Source: CBDDBH01 sp965225625 (GTDB taxonomy: Bacteria; Pseudomonadota; Gammaproteobacteria; JADZEE01). Taken from it: a DNA stretch of 64,000 nt. Below the pieces are notes generated by a model. The model had not been told where the DNA came from. It made no database searches and was given only the letters and a program-made list of their open reading frames with translations. Of the stretch, positions 9,474-18,168 are shown one piece after another. The stretch spans positions 1-64,000 of the forward strand of contig CBDDBH010000030.1 of NCBI GenBank assembly GCA_965225625.1. Direction: 5' to 3'. Each line of letters starts with the position of its first letter. Within the stretch, counting starts at the first letter, position 1. The position numbers and the translations under genes were made by a program.

Positions 9474-11795
9474 CTAGAACCCATGCGCCTGTAGCGCGTT
9501 GAGCACCGACTCAGGTAGCAACGGGATCTTGCGAAGCCGGACCCCGGTCGCGTTTGCGACCGCGTTGATCACGGCCGGCACCACACTGATGATGCCATGC
9601 TCAGCAACGTTGCGGGCGCCAAACGGACCCGATGGCTCCGGGTTTTCGATAATGATCGAATGGATCCCGTACGGCGCGTCGACCGCACCGGGCACCTTAT
9701 AGTCCATCAGCGTACCGTTCACCATTGCTCCATCCTCGAATGCGAGCGCTTCGATTAACGCGTAACCCAGACCCTGAACGACGGCACCTTCGATTTGACC
9801 CTCCACCGCTGCCGGGTTGAGCGCCTTTCCGACGTCGTGTGCCGACCAGACCTGCAGTACCGCAACCTCGCCCGTCACTTCGTCGACTTCGACTTCGACC
9901 GCCTGCGCGCCGAACGCGAACACGCCTTTTTCTTCAGGAGACATGAAGCCGCGTTGCCGCGTGTCTGACGAATAAGGCGCGCCTTGGTATATCCAATCGT
10001 AGCTACCGCTGATCGGTCCACCGGTGCCGAACAGCGCACGAGCGCTGATGTCGGCAAAACTCACTTCGGCCCCCTGCACACCGACGACACCTACCGATCC
10101 GCCGTTTCGCAATTCGAGGTCCTCGACGCTGCACTCAAGCATGGCGCTTGCATGCGCGAACAGCTGTTCACGCACGCGACGTGCTGCCTCGACAATCGCA
10201 TTACCGACCATGTAGGTAACTCGACTGGCAGCGGTCTCAAAGTCGTAGGGTACTGCGTCGCTATCGCGCGTCACCAGGTTGATGCGCGCGACCGGTGTGC
10301 GCAGCGCTTCGGCGAGGATTTGGGTCAGTACCGTATCGGATCCCTGGCCGAGATCGATGGCCCCGACACTCAGTGTCAGGCTGCCATCGCCAGTAACCCG
10401 CACCGTGGCGCTAGTCGAGTACATGCCACAGGTATGCATGACGGAGGCGATGCCGATGCCACGGCGCTTACCGGTAGCTGGCGCGTGGTCGGATTGTCGA
10501 TCGCTGTTCGCGCGTTGGCACACCGCCTGCAGACACTCGCCGAGGCTGCCGACGCCCACTACATGACCGCCCATCCAGGTGTCGCCGGCGCCCAGCATAT
10601 TCTTCAGTCTCAACTCGAGCGGGTCCACATCGAGCGCGGCAGCCAACTCGTCCATCTGGCACTCACTGGCAAAGCTCGCCTGTATATTGCCGAAACCGCG
10701 AAACGGGCCGGCACGTAATCGATTGGTGTAGGCAACCTGACCGCCGCAACGTATGTGCGGTATACGATAAGGCCCGGCGGCGTGGTAGGCCGAAATCTCC
10801 AGAACAGAGGGACTTTGATCGCAGTAAGCACCACCGTCGAACAGCAATTCCGCCTCGCGGGCGGTCAGCCGGCCATCGCGCGTCGCTCCGGTCTTCATGC
10901 GGATGCTGCCTGCATGGCGCGTGCGCATGATCGTCATGTCCTCCGCACGGCTCAACACTAATTTCACCGGCCGGCCCGTGGCAAAGGCCAGCGCCGCCGT
11001 CACGGGCTGCACGGTGTGATCTGCCTTGCCGCCGAAGCCACCGCCGACACAGGGCACAATGGAGCGCACTTTGCTCATCGGCAGACCCAAGGCTTGTGCA
11101 ATGGCTTGTTGGGATCCCGCCACCGACTGGGTGGCCGACCAGACGGTCAACTTGCCTGTGTCATCGACTTCCGCAAGCGCCCCGCAGGGCTCGAGATATA
11201 CATGACTCTGCGCCGGAAACTCATATACACCTTCCACCACAACGTCGGCCTCGGCCCAGCCACGAGCGAGATCACCCTCGGCGAATTCGGTAAACGAGAT
11301 ACAGTTGGGGTGGTCACCAACCGGGATACGACGGCTGTATTTCGCCCACTCTTCGTGCAGGGTTGGCGCACCCTGCGCGAGCGCCGACGCAGGATCGAGC
11401 ACCGCCGGCAACGGTTCGTAGTCGACCTCGATGAGACGCAGCGCGGCTTGAGCAATCTCGCGCGTATCCGCCGCTATGGCCGCGACGGGTTCACCGATAT
11501 AACGCACCTTGCCGGTAGCCAGGACGCATTCATCCCCGATAAACACGCCCATCCGATGCCAGTCGTTCTGGGCTGCGGTCAACACGACCTTTACCCCTGG
11601 CACCGCCTTCGCAGCCGCTGTATCAATGCCGCGGATCCGGGCGTGCGCGTGCGGGCTCCCCAACAGAGCAGCCTGCAACATTCCCGGGCGAGCGAGGTCG
11701 TCGAGGTATTGTGCCGCGCCGGTGACCTTCCCGCGGGCTTCGCGTCGCGACAGCGATACACCGATCGCAGTTTGCTTGTCTGTTTGTGTTACCAC
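9474..11795 (-). CDS. xanthine dehydrogenase-family molybdopterin-binding subunit
   Basis: A 773-residue molybdenum hydroxylase large subunit. Residues about 15-120 form the a/b hammerhead domain (KVTGAAQYLDD, YIGEPVAAIAA). The Moco-binding domain follows with GGGFGGKADH, RGFGNIQASF, GQGSDTVLTQILAE and, near the C terminus, a segment ending in VAEHGI whose Glu aligns with the catalytic glutamate. The family hydroxylates purines, aldehydes or N-heterocycles; the substrate cannot be read from sequence. Translation probably starts at GTG (11795). No FAD or 2Fe-2S subunit gene is adjacent, so it is an orphan subunit that must use electron-transfer partners encoded elsewhere. RidA lies just downstream and a deaminase is divergent upstream, hinting at nitrogenous-base catabolism. 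Confidence 0.9.
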   Translation of the reverse strand: MVTQTDKQTAIGVSLSRREARGKVTGAAQYLDDLARPGMLQAALLGSPHAHARIRGIDTAAAKAVPGVKVVLTAAQNDWHRMGVFIGDECVLATGKVRYIGEPVAAIAADTREIAQAALRLIEVDYEPLPAVLDPASALAQGAPTLHEEWAKYSRRIPVGDHPNCISFTEFAEGDLARGWAEADVVVEGVYEFPAQSHVYLEPCGALAEVDDTGKLTVWSATQSVAGSQQAIAQALGLPMSKVRSIVPCVGGGFGGKADHTVQPVTAALAFATGRPVKLVLSRAEDMTIMRTRHAGSIRMKTGATRDGRLTAREAELLFDGGAYCDQSPSVLEISAYHAAGPYRIPHIRCGGQVAYTNRLRAGPFRGFGNIQASFASECQMDELAAALDVDPLELRLKNMLGAGDTWMGGHVVGVGSLGECLQAVCQRANSDRQSDHAPATGKRRGIGIASVMHTCGMYSTSATVRVTGDGSLTLSVGAIDLGQGSDTVLTQILAEALRTPVARINLVTRDSDAVPYDFETAASRVTYMVGNAIVEAARRVREQLFAHASAMLECSVEDLELRNGGSVGVVGVQGAEVSFADISARALFGTGGPISGSYDWIYQGAPYSSDTRQRGFMSPEEKGVFAFGAQAVEVEVDEVTGEVAVLQVWSAHDVGKALNPAAVEGQIEGAVVQGLGYALIEALAFEDGAMVNGTLMDYKVPGAVDAPYGIHSIIIENPEPSGPFGARNVAEHGIISVVPAVINAVANATGVRLRKIPLLPESVLNALQAHGF

Positions 11796-12055
11796 CTAAT
11801 GGCGATTCCTGAATATGTAGACGCAATATAAACCCACTAGTCGTTCGCCGGAACAATTTCCTCGCGCTCATGCTTGCCATCGCTCGGTCGGCGATCAGAC
11901 GTGCCAATTGGCTTTAGCCGGAATTCCAGCGCGCCAATTCGCCCAACCACTGGCGGCTGGGGCACTTGCAAAGTTCATCTCGAAGTCGACGTTTGGATGA
12001 GGCGAAGGTTAGCATTGCATAAAACAAGGCACTAAAACGACAGGGGGGACACATC

Positions 12056-13063
12056 GTGAAGACGTTCATCGAGAAAATGCCCAAGGCTGAATTGCACGTT
12101 CATCTTGAAGGCACGCTCGAACCGGAACATAGTTTTCAACTCGCGCAACGAAATAATATTAATCTGGAATACAAATCGCCGCAGGCAATTATCGATGCTT
12201 ACAATTTTCATGACCTGCCCTCTTTTTTGAAAATTTACTATGCGGCAATGAACGTATTGCGCAATGAGCAGGATTTCTATGAACTTGCCTATAAATATTT
12301 TGAAAAAGCTGCGGCTGACAATGTTGTGTATGTTGAGCCATTTTTCGATCCACAGGCTCACACCGCTCGCGGAGTCGAATTTGCTACGGCGATCGATGGC
12401 ATTCATAGAGCACAGCAAGATGCCGAGGCCAAACTTGGGATAAAGTCGAATTTAATTATGTGTTTTCTGCGCGACCAAAGTGCCGAGTCCGCGATGCAAC
12501 ACCTAGAACTCAGTCTGCCATTTCGCGACAAGTTCATCGGCATCGGTTTGGACTCCGATGAGAAAGACAATCCGCCGTCCAAATTTGACGAAGTATTTCA
12601 GCGCGCCCGGGAGCATGAACTTAAATTAACCATGCATTGTGATGTCAATCAAAAGGACATCTTGTCGCACATGTGCGAGTGTCTGAACGACATTAAAGTC
12701 GATCGCATCGACCACGGCGTGAATTCACTCGAAGATGAGGCGATGTGCAAAGAGATTGTCGACCGCGAACTTGGTTTGACCGTTTGCCCCGTGTCCAATC
12801 GATTCATTGTGCAATCGCTTACCGCGGGTGAAATTCGCAAAATGCTGCAAAAAGGAATGAAGGCAACCGTCAACTCCGATGACCCTGCGTACTTTCGTGC
12901 ATACATCAATGACAACTTCATTGCCGTGCAAGAGGAAGGGAATTTTACCCGGGACGAAATCGTTCAGTTGTGTCGTAATGCATTTGAGATTGCCTGGATG
13001 GACGAGAGTGAAAAAGGAGTCTACTTGCAAAACCTCGAACAATACTGCCGAGAGGCGGCGTGA
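12056..13063 (+). CDS. adenosine/adenine deaminase family protein
   Basis: A 335-residue amidohydrolase of the adenosine deaminase family. Visible are the metal motif HVH (His14, His16), EPFFDPQ, GIGLDSDE, IDHGVN (His220) and NSDDPAYF (Asp275-Asp276). The segment that in classical enzymes reads HAGE, with the catalytic Glu, here reads HCDV (194-197), so the usual proton-shuttling Glu is absent at that position. It may belong to a subfamily with a different substrate. The start is GTG with a purine-rich GGGGGGACA upstream. It is divergent from the molybdenum hydroxylase gene across about 260 bases, which fits a shared purine-type pathway (inference). Confidence 0.88.
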   Translation: MKTFIEKMPKAELHVHLEGTLEPEHSFQLAQRNNINLEYKSPQAIIDAYNFHDLPSFLKIYYAAMNVLRNEQDFYELAYKYFEKAAADNVVYVEPFFDPQAHTARGVEFATAIDGIHRAQQDAEAKLGIKSNLIMCFLRDQSAESAMQHLELSLPFRDKFIGIGLDSDEKDNPPSKFDEVFQRAREHELKLTMHCDVNQKDILSHMCECLNDIKVDRIDHGVNSLEDEAMCKEIVDRELGLTVCPVSNRFIVQSLTAGEIRKMLQKGMKATVNSDDPAYFRAYINDNFIAVQEEGNFTRDEIVQLCRNAFEIAWMDESEKGVYLQNLEQYCREAA

Positions 13064-13336
13064 GCGCTAACGCAGGCACATGTGCTGGGCGTAATTACCG
13101 GGTAGTAGTTTTCACTGCTAGCTATTCTAGAATCTCAAATAATCAGCCAAGGACTCAAGTAATCAGAACCATGTGCCGACTGACACTTAGAGGTCGCTCG
13201 ATTCTCTGGACGGATCAGGTGGAGTAAATTGTCCTGAGCGTGAAGGGCCACCGGGGCATTAAAGGGCCTGGCATCCGGGCGATCCAGTCGTGCGGTATCC
13301 TCGAGGGTAAACGCTCTACATAGGGATTGTTCCGCG

Positions 13337-13975
13337 ATGTGGAAATGGATCTTGGCGATTGCGCTGGTCGGGTACGGCGCTTACGACTGGTGGACGGACC
13401 GGAACACCTGGCCGGAAATACCGGTGGCAAACCTCGAATCATTTACGGCAGTGCGTGGCTTGTCGCCCAAACGGCCGCCGCTGCAACGTCCCGTGAAGTC
13501 AGGCAATCAGCGCATTCCGTTTGGAGAATACCAGCTCGCACCGGTTGCACGCTTTCACGCCCAGGCCCGGGTGCTGAGCACCCATCATTTCTCGCGCGGG
13601 CGTGATTCCGATCTGGCACCCGTTGATCTTGCGCTTGGTTGGGGGCCGATGGCAGACAGTCGGGTGCTGGCAGCATTCGAGATATGGCAGGCGGGCCGGT
13701 TCTATCATTGGCGTACCAACAACCCCCCCATTCCACTGAGGGAAGTCGCGCGTAGCAGTGCCAACATGCACATCATTCCGGCCAGTCTGGCGCTCAAGCG
13801 GCAACTCGAAGCAGTCGAGACCGACGACGTCGTGGAGTTTCACGGTCTGTTGGTGAATGTCGAAGGCCCGGGGGGGTTCCAATGGCGTACTTCTACGACA
13901 CGCGAAGACTCTGGTGCCGGCGGTTGCGAGATCGTATTGGTATTTAATCTCAACGTGAAGGGTGCAAGTATTTAA
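13337..13975 (+). CDS. membrane-anchored conserved hypothetical protein
   Basis: A 212-residue protein with one N-terminal membrane helix (about residues 2-19, MWKWILAIALVGYGAYDWW) and a mainly beta C-terminal part. The sequence features WGPMADSRVL, GRFYHWRTNN, SSANMHIIPAS and DVVEFHGLLVNVE give the impression of a conserved periplasmic domain that I have seen only in proteins annotated as hypothetical. No catalytic motif stands out. It is monocistronic as far as can be seen, with more than 200 bases on both sides. Confidence 0.7.
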   Translation: MWKWILAIALVGYGAYDWWTDRNTWPEIPVANLESFTAVRGLSPKRPPLQRPVKSGNQRIPFGEYQLAPVARFHAQARVLSTHHFSRGRDSDLAPVDLALGWGPMADSRVLAAFEIWQAGRFYHWRTNNPPIPLREVARSSANMHIIPASLALKRQLEAVETDDVVEFHGLLVNVEGPGGFQWRTSTTREDSGAGGCEIVLVFNLNVKGASI

Positions 13976-14020
13976 CCTGACCTTTAGCTTAACGGGGGAT
14001 ACTGAAAAGTTAACTGATTC

Positions 14021-14148
14021 GGCAACGTGAAAGTGGGACTGCTGTGCCCCTTTTGCGCGGGAAACGCGCAGTGAAGTAGACGTTTGAGTCGACTAACAGC
14101 CACTTGGACACCATCTAATGTCGCCGGCCCACGTCAGTGAGTTACGTA
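14021..14148 (+). repeat. dispersed repeat copy 1 (about 128 bp)
   Basis: This segment matches 16032-16160 in the same orientation with scattered small differences, sharing for example GTAGACGTTTGAGTCGAC. The second copy continues into a transposase-like frame, so both are probably remnants of one insertion sequence. The two copies bracket the choice-of-anchor-B gene. Nothing else is seen between 13976 and 14207. Confidence 0.75.
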
Positions 14149-14207
14149 GTTCTTGTCCGAGTTTTTATTCAGTCCGTAGTGGGTTCGACCCGAGTGAGCC
14201 AGCAGCA

Positions 14208-15731
14208 TTAATCATCCAACAATATGCTGTTGATAATCTGAATTACCGCTGCCTCGTTCACATTCGGGTTTCGGCCAAGCTGGAACTCCTCCAGGTTAGT
14301 TAGACCATCGCCGTCATTATCCAGATTTGCGTCGCCAGCATCCAATGGGTCTAAGCCGTTTGCACTCTCAAACTCATCAGGGATCTCATCTCCATCGTCA
14401 TCGCTATCAGCATTGTTTCCCATCCCGTCATTATCGGTGTCGAGCGATTCATCAGGATCCAAAGGAAAGGCATCATCGACGTCGAGAACACCGTCGTCGT
14501 CATCGTCGGAATCCGCAATATTGCCAATGCCGTCGCCGTCCGAATCAATTAGATCGGGCTGCAGCACAAAGAGCCCTTCCGTTGTGTCACTAACAATTAC
14601 GACATTGCTGTCGAAGAAGGGATAAACACTCCACGCACCCGAATGTACGGCTGAGTCAGCCTGCGGCTGCGTATCGAAATACGCTACTTCAGTAAGCTGC
14701 GCGTTATTCAGATTACCTAATTGCAAAACTCGCAAACCGCTTCGGTAATTCGCTTCATAAACCTTATCTGCGACGACATACAAATTGTGGTCGATCGCCG
14801 CAGTTGTGTGCTGGTGAAAACCAGTAAGGACGGGTTTGTCCAAATCTCGTAGATCCCACACGTAGGTTCGGGTGTTATGTCCAAATGTATGCTCGTCACC
14901 CTCATCGTTCATCAGAAAATAAGAGTGGTCGTCGGTAAACCAGCCTTGATGCGTGTAATCTGCGCCCGGATAACCGGTTCTCGACAGTAACACAGGCGAT
15001 TGTGCGTTGGTCATATCGACGATCGTTACCGTATCCTCATTCAGTGCAACGCATATTTCACGCCCTTGATAAGCAGTATCCGGTCCGGAATACGTCACAC
15101 ATTGGGCATCATGTGTATAACCATCCCCGGCGTAACACCCGAGAAAGGTCGGGGATGTCGGGTTATTTATATCTATTGCATGTAAACCACCTGAACAGGT
15201 TGTACTACCGACGGCATACGCCCTTCCGGATGCCTCATTGATGACAATGTTATGCGCGCTGGTAATCCCGTTGTAAACAGCATTAGCACCGAAAATCACG
15301 GGCGGTGATGTAATTTGGGAAAGGCGATTCAAATTCATAATTTGTACGCCGTGATTAAGCGCTTCACTGACGACGAATGCGTGATTTTTAAAGGTCTTGA
15401 CGTCGCGCCACGATGAACTGACCGTTTGAGTTGGCATGATGCCAATGTAAACGGGATTGTTTGGGTCACTTAAGTCGATAAACGCAACTCCGTTCGAAAG
15501 GCCTAATAAGGCGTAGTCGGTACCCGATACCGGATCAGTCCATCCCCATAAATCATTTACGCTCCCCGTACCGAATACGGAGCTGGGTAACCGACGTACT
15601 AAATTAACATTTTTGCAGGGGAAACTGCTCGCAAAGCCGCTGATGCACGTGGTGGCCGAAACTGACGCGCCCAGTAAAAGATAAAGCAGTAGTGCATAGC
15701 TGATGAGTTGTCGAAAGATTCCGAGCAACAT
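14208..15731 (-). CDS. choice-of-anchor B family protein with thrombospondin type-3 repeats
   Basis: A 507-residue secreted protein. Residues 1-27 are a signal peptide. Residues about 50-390 consist of LVIVD-type beta-propeller repeats (GVAFIDLSDPNNPVYIG, VQIMNLN, LHAIDINNPTSPTFLG), the choice-of-anchor-B pattern. Residues about 395-490 are calcium-binding thrombospondin type-3 repeats (DSDGDGIGNIADSDDDDDG and similar), ending in GDGLTNLEEFQLG. No sortase or PEP-CTERM anchor is visible at the C terminus, which ends NSILLDD. Such proteins are usually surface or extracellular adhesins of unknown partner. The gene lies between two copies of a dispersed repeat. Confidence 0.87.
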   Translation of the reverse strand: MLLGIFRQLISYALLLYLLLGASVSATTCISGFASSFPCKNVNLVRRLPSSVFGTGSVNDLWGWTDPVSGTDYALLGLSNGVAFIDLSDPNNPVYIGIMPTQTVSSSWRDVKTFKNHAFVVSEALNHGVQIMNLNRLSQITSPPVIFGANAVYNGITSAHNIVINEASGRAYAVGSTTCSGGLHAIDINNPTSPTFLGCYAGDGYTHDAQCVTYSGPDTAYQGREICVALNEDTVTIVDMTNAQSPVLLSRTGYPGADYTHQGWFTDDHSYFLMNDEGDEHTFGHNTRTYVWDLRDLDKPVLTGFHQHTTAAIDHNLYVVADKVYEANYRSGLRVLQLGNLNNAQLTEVAYFDTQPQADSAVHSGAWSVYPFFDSNVVIVSDTTEGLFVLQPDLIDSDGDGIGNIADSDDDDDGVLDVDDAFPLDPDESLDTDNDGMGNNADSDDDGDEIPDEFESANGLDPLDAGDANLDNDGDGLTNLEEFQLGRNPNVNEAAVIQIINSILLDD

Positions 15732-15750
15732 GTGCGTGCAATCCTCGGCG

Positions 15751-15930
15751 CTATTGCCTCTTTGCAGAAACCGGGTGCCTCAAGGCGCCTGAGATTCCGG
15801 CTATCGCGGCTTTCTCGATATCGCGTTGAACGCCAACGACGATCTCGAATCGTAAGATCACACGCACGATGTGGAAGATCGCTCCGGTGACGAATATCGC
15901 GCCGGATGTGTAAAGAGCGGCCTTCTGCAT
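15751..15930 (-). pseudogene. small membrane protein, probably truncated
   Basis: A 59-residue frame with a good ribosome site (GGAGGCAGG just before the ATG at 15930). Residues 1-31 form a hydrophobic helix region (ALYTSGAIFVTGAIFHIVR) like the start of small two-helix membrane proteins common in marine proteobacteria. The second half (from VQRDIEKAA) is not hydrophobic as expected and may be a result of truncation or rearrangement beside the adjacent transposon remnant. Function unknown. Confidence 0.4.
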
Positions 15931-16031
15931 CGGCCTGCCTCCATGAAAGGTCTGCGGACCATCGTCCAGGCACGAGACCATGATGCAACGCCGTTCTTTT
16001 GACTTCAATCCAGATGGCGACAGCAGGTACA

Positions 16032-16282
16032 GGCAACGTGAAAGTGGGTACGCCATGCACCTTTTGCGCGGAAAACGCGCTCTGAGTAGACGTTTGAGTC
16101 GACGAACAGGCCACTTGGACCCACATCTGCTATCGCCGGCCCACGTCGGGGAAGTTAACTTGTCAATGCGCGAAATAGTAATTGCCACACCCAGGGTGAT
16201 GGTCGTAATGGATCAATTCACCCTAAGAATAATTGGCTTCGCGGTACATCCGGGTGTCTCGGAACTGGCCGGAACAGTATGA
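16032..16282 (+). mobile_element. degraded DDE transposase remnant (with repeat copy 2)
   Basis: Bases 16032-16160 repeat 14021-14148. Directly after, the frame reads VMVVMDQFTLRIIGFAVHPG, which is the second-strand region of an integrase-core (rve) DDE transposase including its first Asp. Nothing upstream or downstream restores a full transposase, so this is an old fragment. The gap 15931-16365 otherwise holds nothing recognisable. Confidence 0.65.
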
Positions 16283-16365
16283 TTGAGCCAGGCCACTCAA
16301 AAACTGGCGGTTCCGTGTACAGGCCGTAGGATTGGTGCCTTGCGGACACTGGCGAGGGTCACCAA

Positions 16366-17154
16366 ATGCTCAAGGCCAAAGACAACGAAACTCTGTGCCG
16401 GGTCGGCGCGGTTAAGTTCACCAACGCGGCCGAGTTGTCAGCGCAGACAGAGAAATTCAGCAGCGCCGACTTGTTTGCTACTACCGCCGACATAAAGATC
16501 GAGGATACCGAGTACGACTATCACTATGCCGCGCTGCGGGCCGGCGCCCCGGCTGCGGTCGGCGCGCCCACCCATAGCGTGCGCGTCACGCCAGTGATTT
16601 TCCCGTTTGGCCGCATGATCCCGGCCAACGCGTTCTTGTTCTATGTTTTCGAGGTGCCGCAGCACGACTATGCGACCTCCACCTACATCCTGTTCGGGGG
16701 AGACAAGCCGTTGGATCGGCACGAACTGATCACGATGATGGGGCTCGACGACGCGCGTTTCTGGAACGACGACACTTGCGATTTCCACGCCAGCTGGGCC
16801 GACGGCATGGGCCAAGATCGCGACCATTTGGACCGCAATTGGTCCGGCTATCGCGGCATCGCCCAAGAAGACGCCATTATCGCGATGTCGATGGAGCCGA
16901 TCGTCGACCGCTCCAAAGAATTTGTCGTGCCTTCCGATGAGGCGGTGATCCGGATACGCCAGCGCCTGTTAGAGGCAGTCAAGATGCATGAAGCCGGCAA
17001 CGATCCGCTCGGACTCAAGATCACTAACTACGCGAAGGTCGAAGCGATCTGCGACACCGTGATCAACTGCGACTCACGCTGGCAGAATTTAGCACCTAAC
17101 AATCTCGGACTCGGCACAGTCAAGGGCAAATCGCTGGAGACGAAAAAAGCCTGA
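16366..17154 (+). pseudogene. C-terminal part of Rieske aromatic-ring-hydroxylating dioxygenase alpha subunit
   Basis: A 262-residue frame matching the C-terminal catalytic part of phthalate-dioxygenase-like ring-hydroxylating oxygenases (VRVTPVIFPFGRMIP, FHASWADGMGQDRDHLDRNW, IVDRSKEFVVPSDEAVIRIR). The N-terminal Rieske 2Fe-2S domain (CxH...CxxH) and the first iron-ligand segment are absent. The preceding bases (16283-16365) show no continuation in frame. A full alpha subunit is about 430 residues. It lies right next to the transposase remnant, which probably removed the 5' part. Confidence 0.75.
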
Positions 17155-17228
17155 ACGGCTGCGTCCGCAGGAGATAAAGAGCAAATATCAAAGCGCGAGC
17201 TTTGTTGTTCAGCGCAATTGAGGCCGCG

Positions 17229-18134
17229 CTAGCCTAGTAAGCCGACGAACGCGAATCCGACGCCAATGTAGATGGCTGCTTCTATTGCGCCGATCGCGAC
17301 ATTGCGTTGCTCGCCAACTTCCTGGCCGATGTCGATGCCGGGAAGCAGAACGAAGCGCAGTGCGATGGATAACACGGATTGGGCGACGAACATGACCACG
17401 GCAACCAGGCACCAGGCGGTCATCGAAAGGAGTAGTAGCGCCGGCTCATAGATCACGACGCCCGATGTTGCCGTGACGGCGAGTCCGACACCGATGCGGT
17501 AGCCGACGAATCGCACAGCAAGCGCTGTGTTGCCGTCGGCAAGCTCGCCGACCATGGTCCGCTCCCCTTGGTGTCGGGTTTCAAACACCTTCTTTCTATA
17601 CAAGGTGGCCAGAACGAGAATCGCCTGCGAGGCCACGTACGCGGCGACCACCATTGCGAGCCCGGTTAGCGTAGAGCCGTCCACCCACGTCATTGCGGCT
17701 CTGACGATAATGGCCGTTGCGATCATGTTGCCCGCATCGACGAGGCCAGCAGCTACATTTCCTTTCAGGATTTCCTCATGGATGGAAACACCGGGCAGGG
17801 AGACGTGATCGAAAACTTTTCGCGTCAACCACATCAAAATCATCGCCAGCACCCCGTAACCGGCCATCAGGGAAACTTCGTCTACATAGCTACCGCCGGC
17901 ATCGCCCGAAACCACACCCATCATCAACACGGCGACGGCAACGATTGCCCCCGCGAGAGAAATCCCAACCGCGAAATTGTCCTGCTTCGCCAAGACATCG
18001 GTTAACGACACCTCGGCAATCGAACCCGCGAGAAGACGCAACGCGGCCATGAAGCCGAGCATCATTATAAAATCGATCGCGTAATAACTTAACGACGCGT
18101 CTTGGAGTATCACCAATGAGGCAAGCTGCTCCAC
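17229..18134 (-). CDS. DUF350 (YjfL-like) integral membrane protein
   Basis: A 301-residue multi-pass membrane protein made of two tandem DUF350 units, about eight hydrophobic segments in all. Each unit has the family pattern of a charged loop between helices (DNFAVGISLAGAIVAVAV in unit 1; a diverged FVGYRIGVGLAVTATSG in unit 2). DUF350/YjfL proteins have no proven activity but occur with PspA-type genes. It is the last gene of a seven-gene minus-strand unit, 34 bases after the lipoprotein gene. Its place beside a K+ channel and PspA suggests a role in inner-membrane integrity or ion balance (inference). Confidence 0.85.
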   Translation of the reverse strand: MEQLASLVILQDASLSYYAIDFIMMLGFMAALRLLAGSIAEVSLTDVLAKQDNFAVGISLAGAIVAVAVLMMGVVSGDAGGSYVDEVSLMAGYGVLAMILMWLTRKVFDHVSLPGVSIHEEILKGNVAAGLVDAGNMIATAIIVRAAMTWVDGSTLTGLAMVVAAYVASQAILVLATLYRKKVFETRHQGERTMVGELADGNTALAVRFVGYRIGVGLAVTATSGVVIYEPALLLLSMTAWCLVAVVMFVAQSVLSIALRFVLLPGIDIGQEVGEQRNVAIGAIEAAIYIGVGFAFVGLLG

Positions 18135-18168
18135 TTTCCTTCTCCTCTAATAGTAGGAATTAGATTTT

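Noticed and set aside
9984..11831. Long plus-strand frames of 244 and 271 codons opposite the molybdenum hydroxylase gene
   Set aside because: They are antisense shadows of a G/C-rich gene with clear domains on the minus strand.
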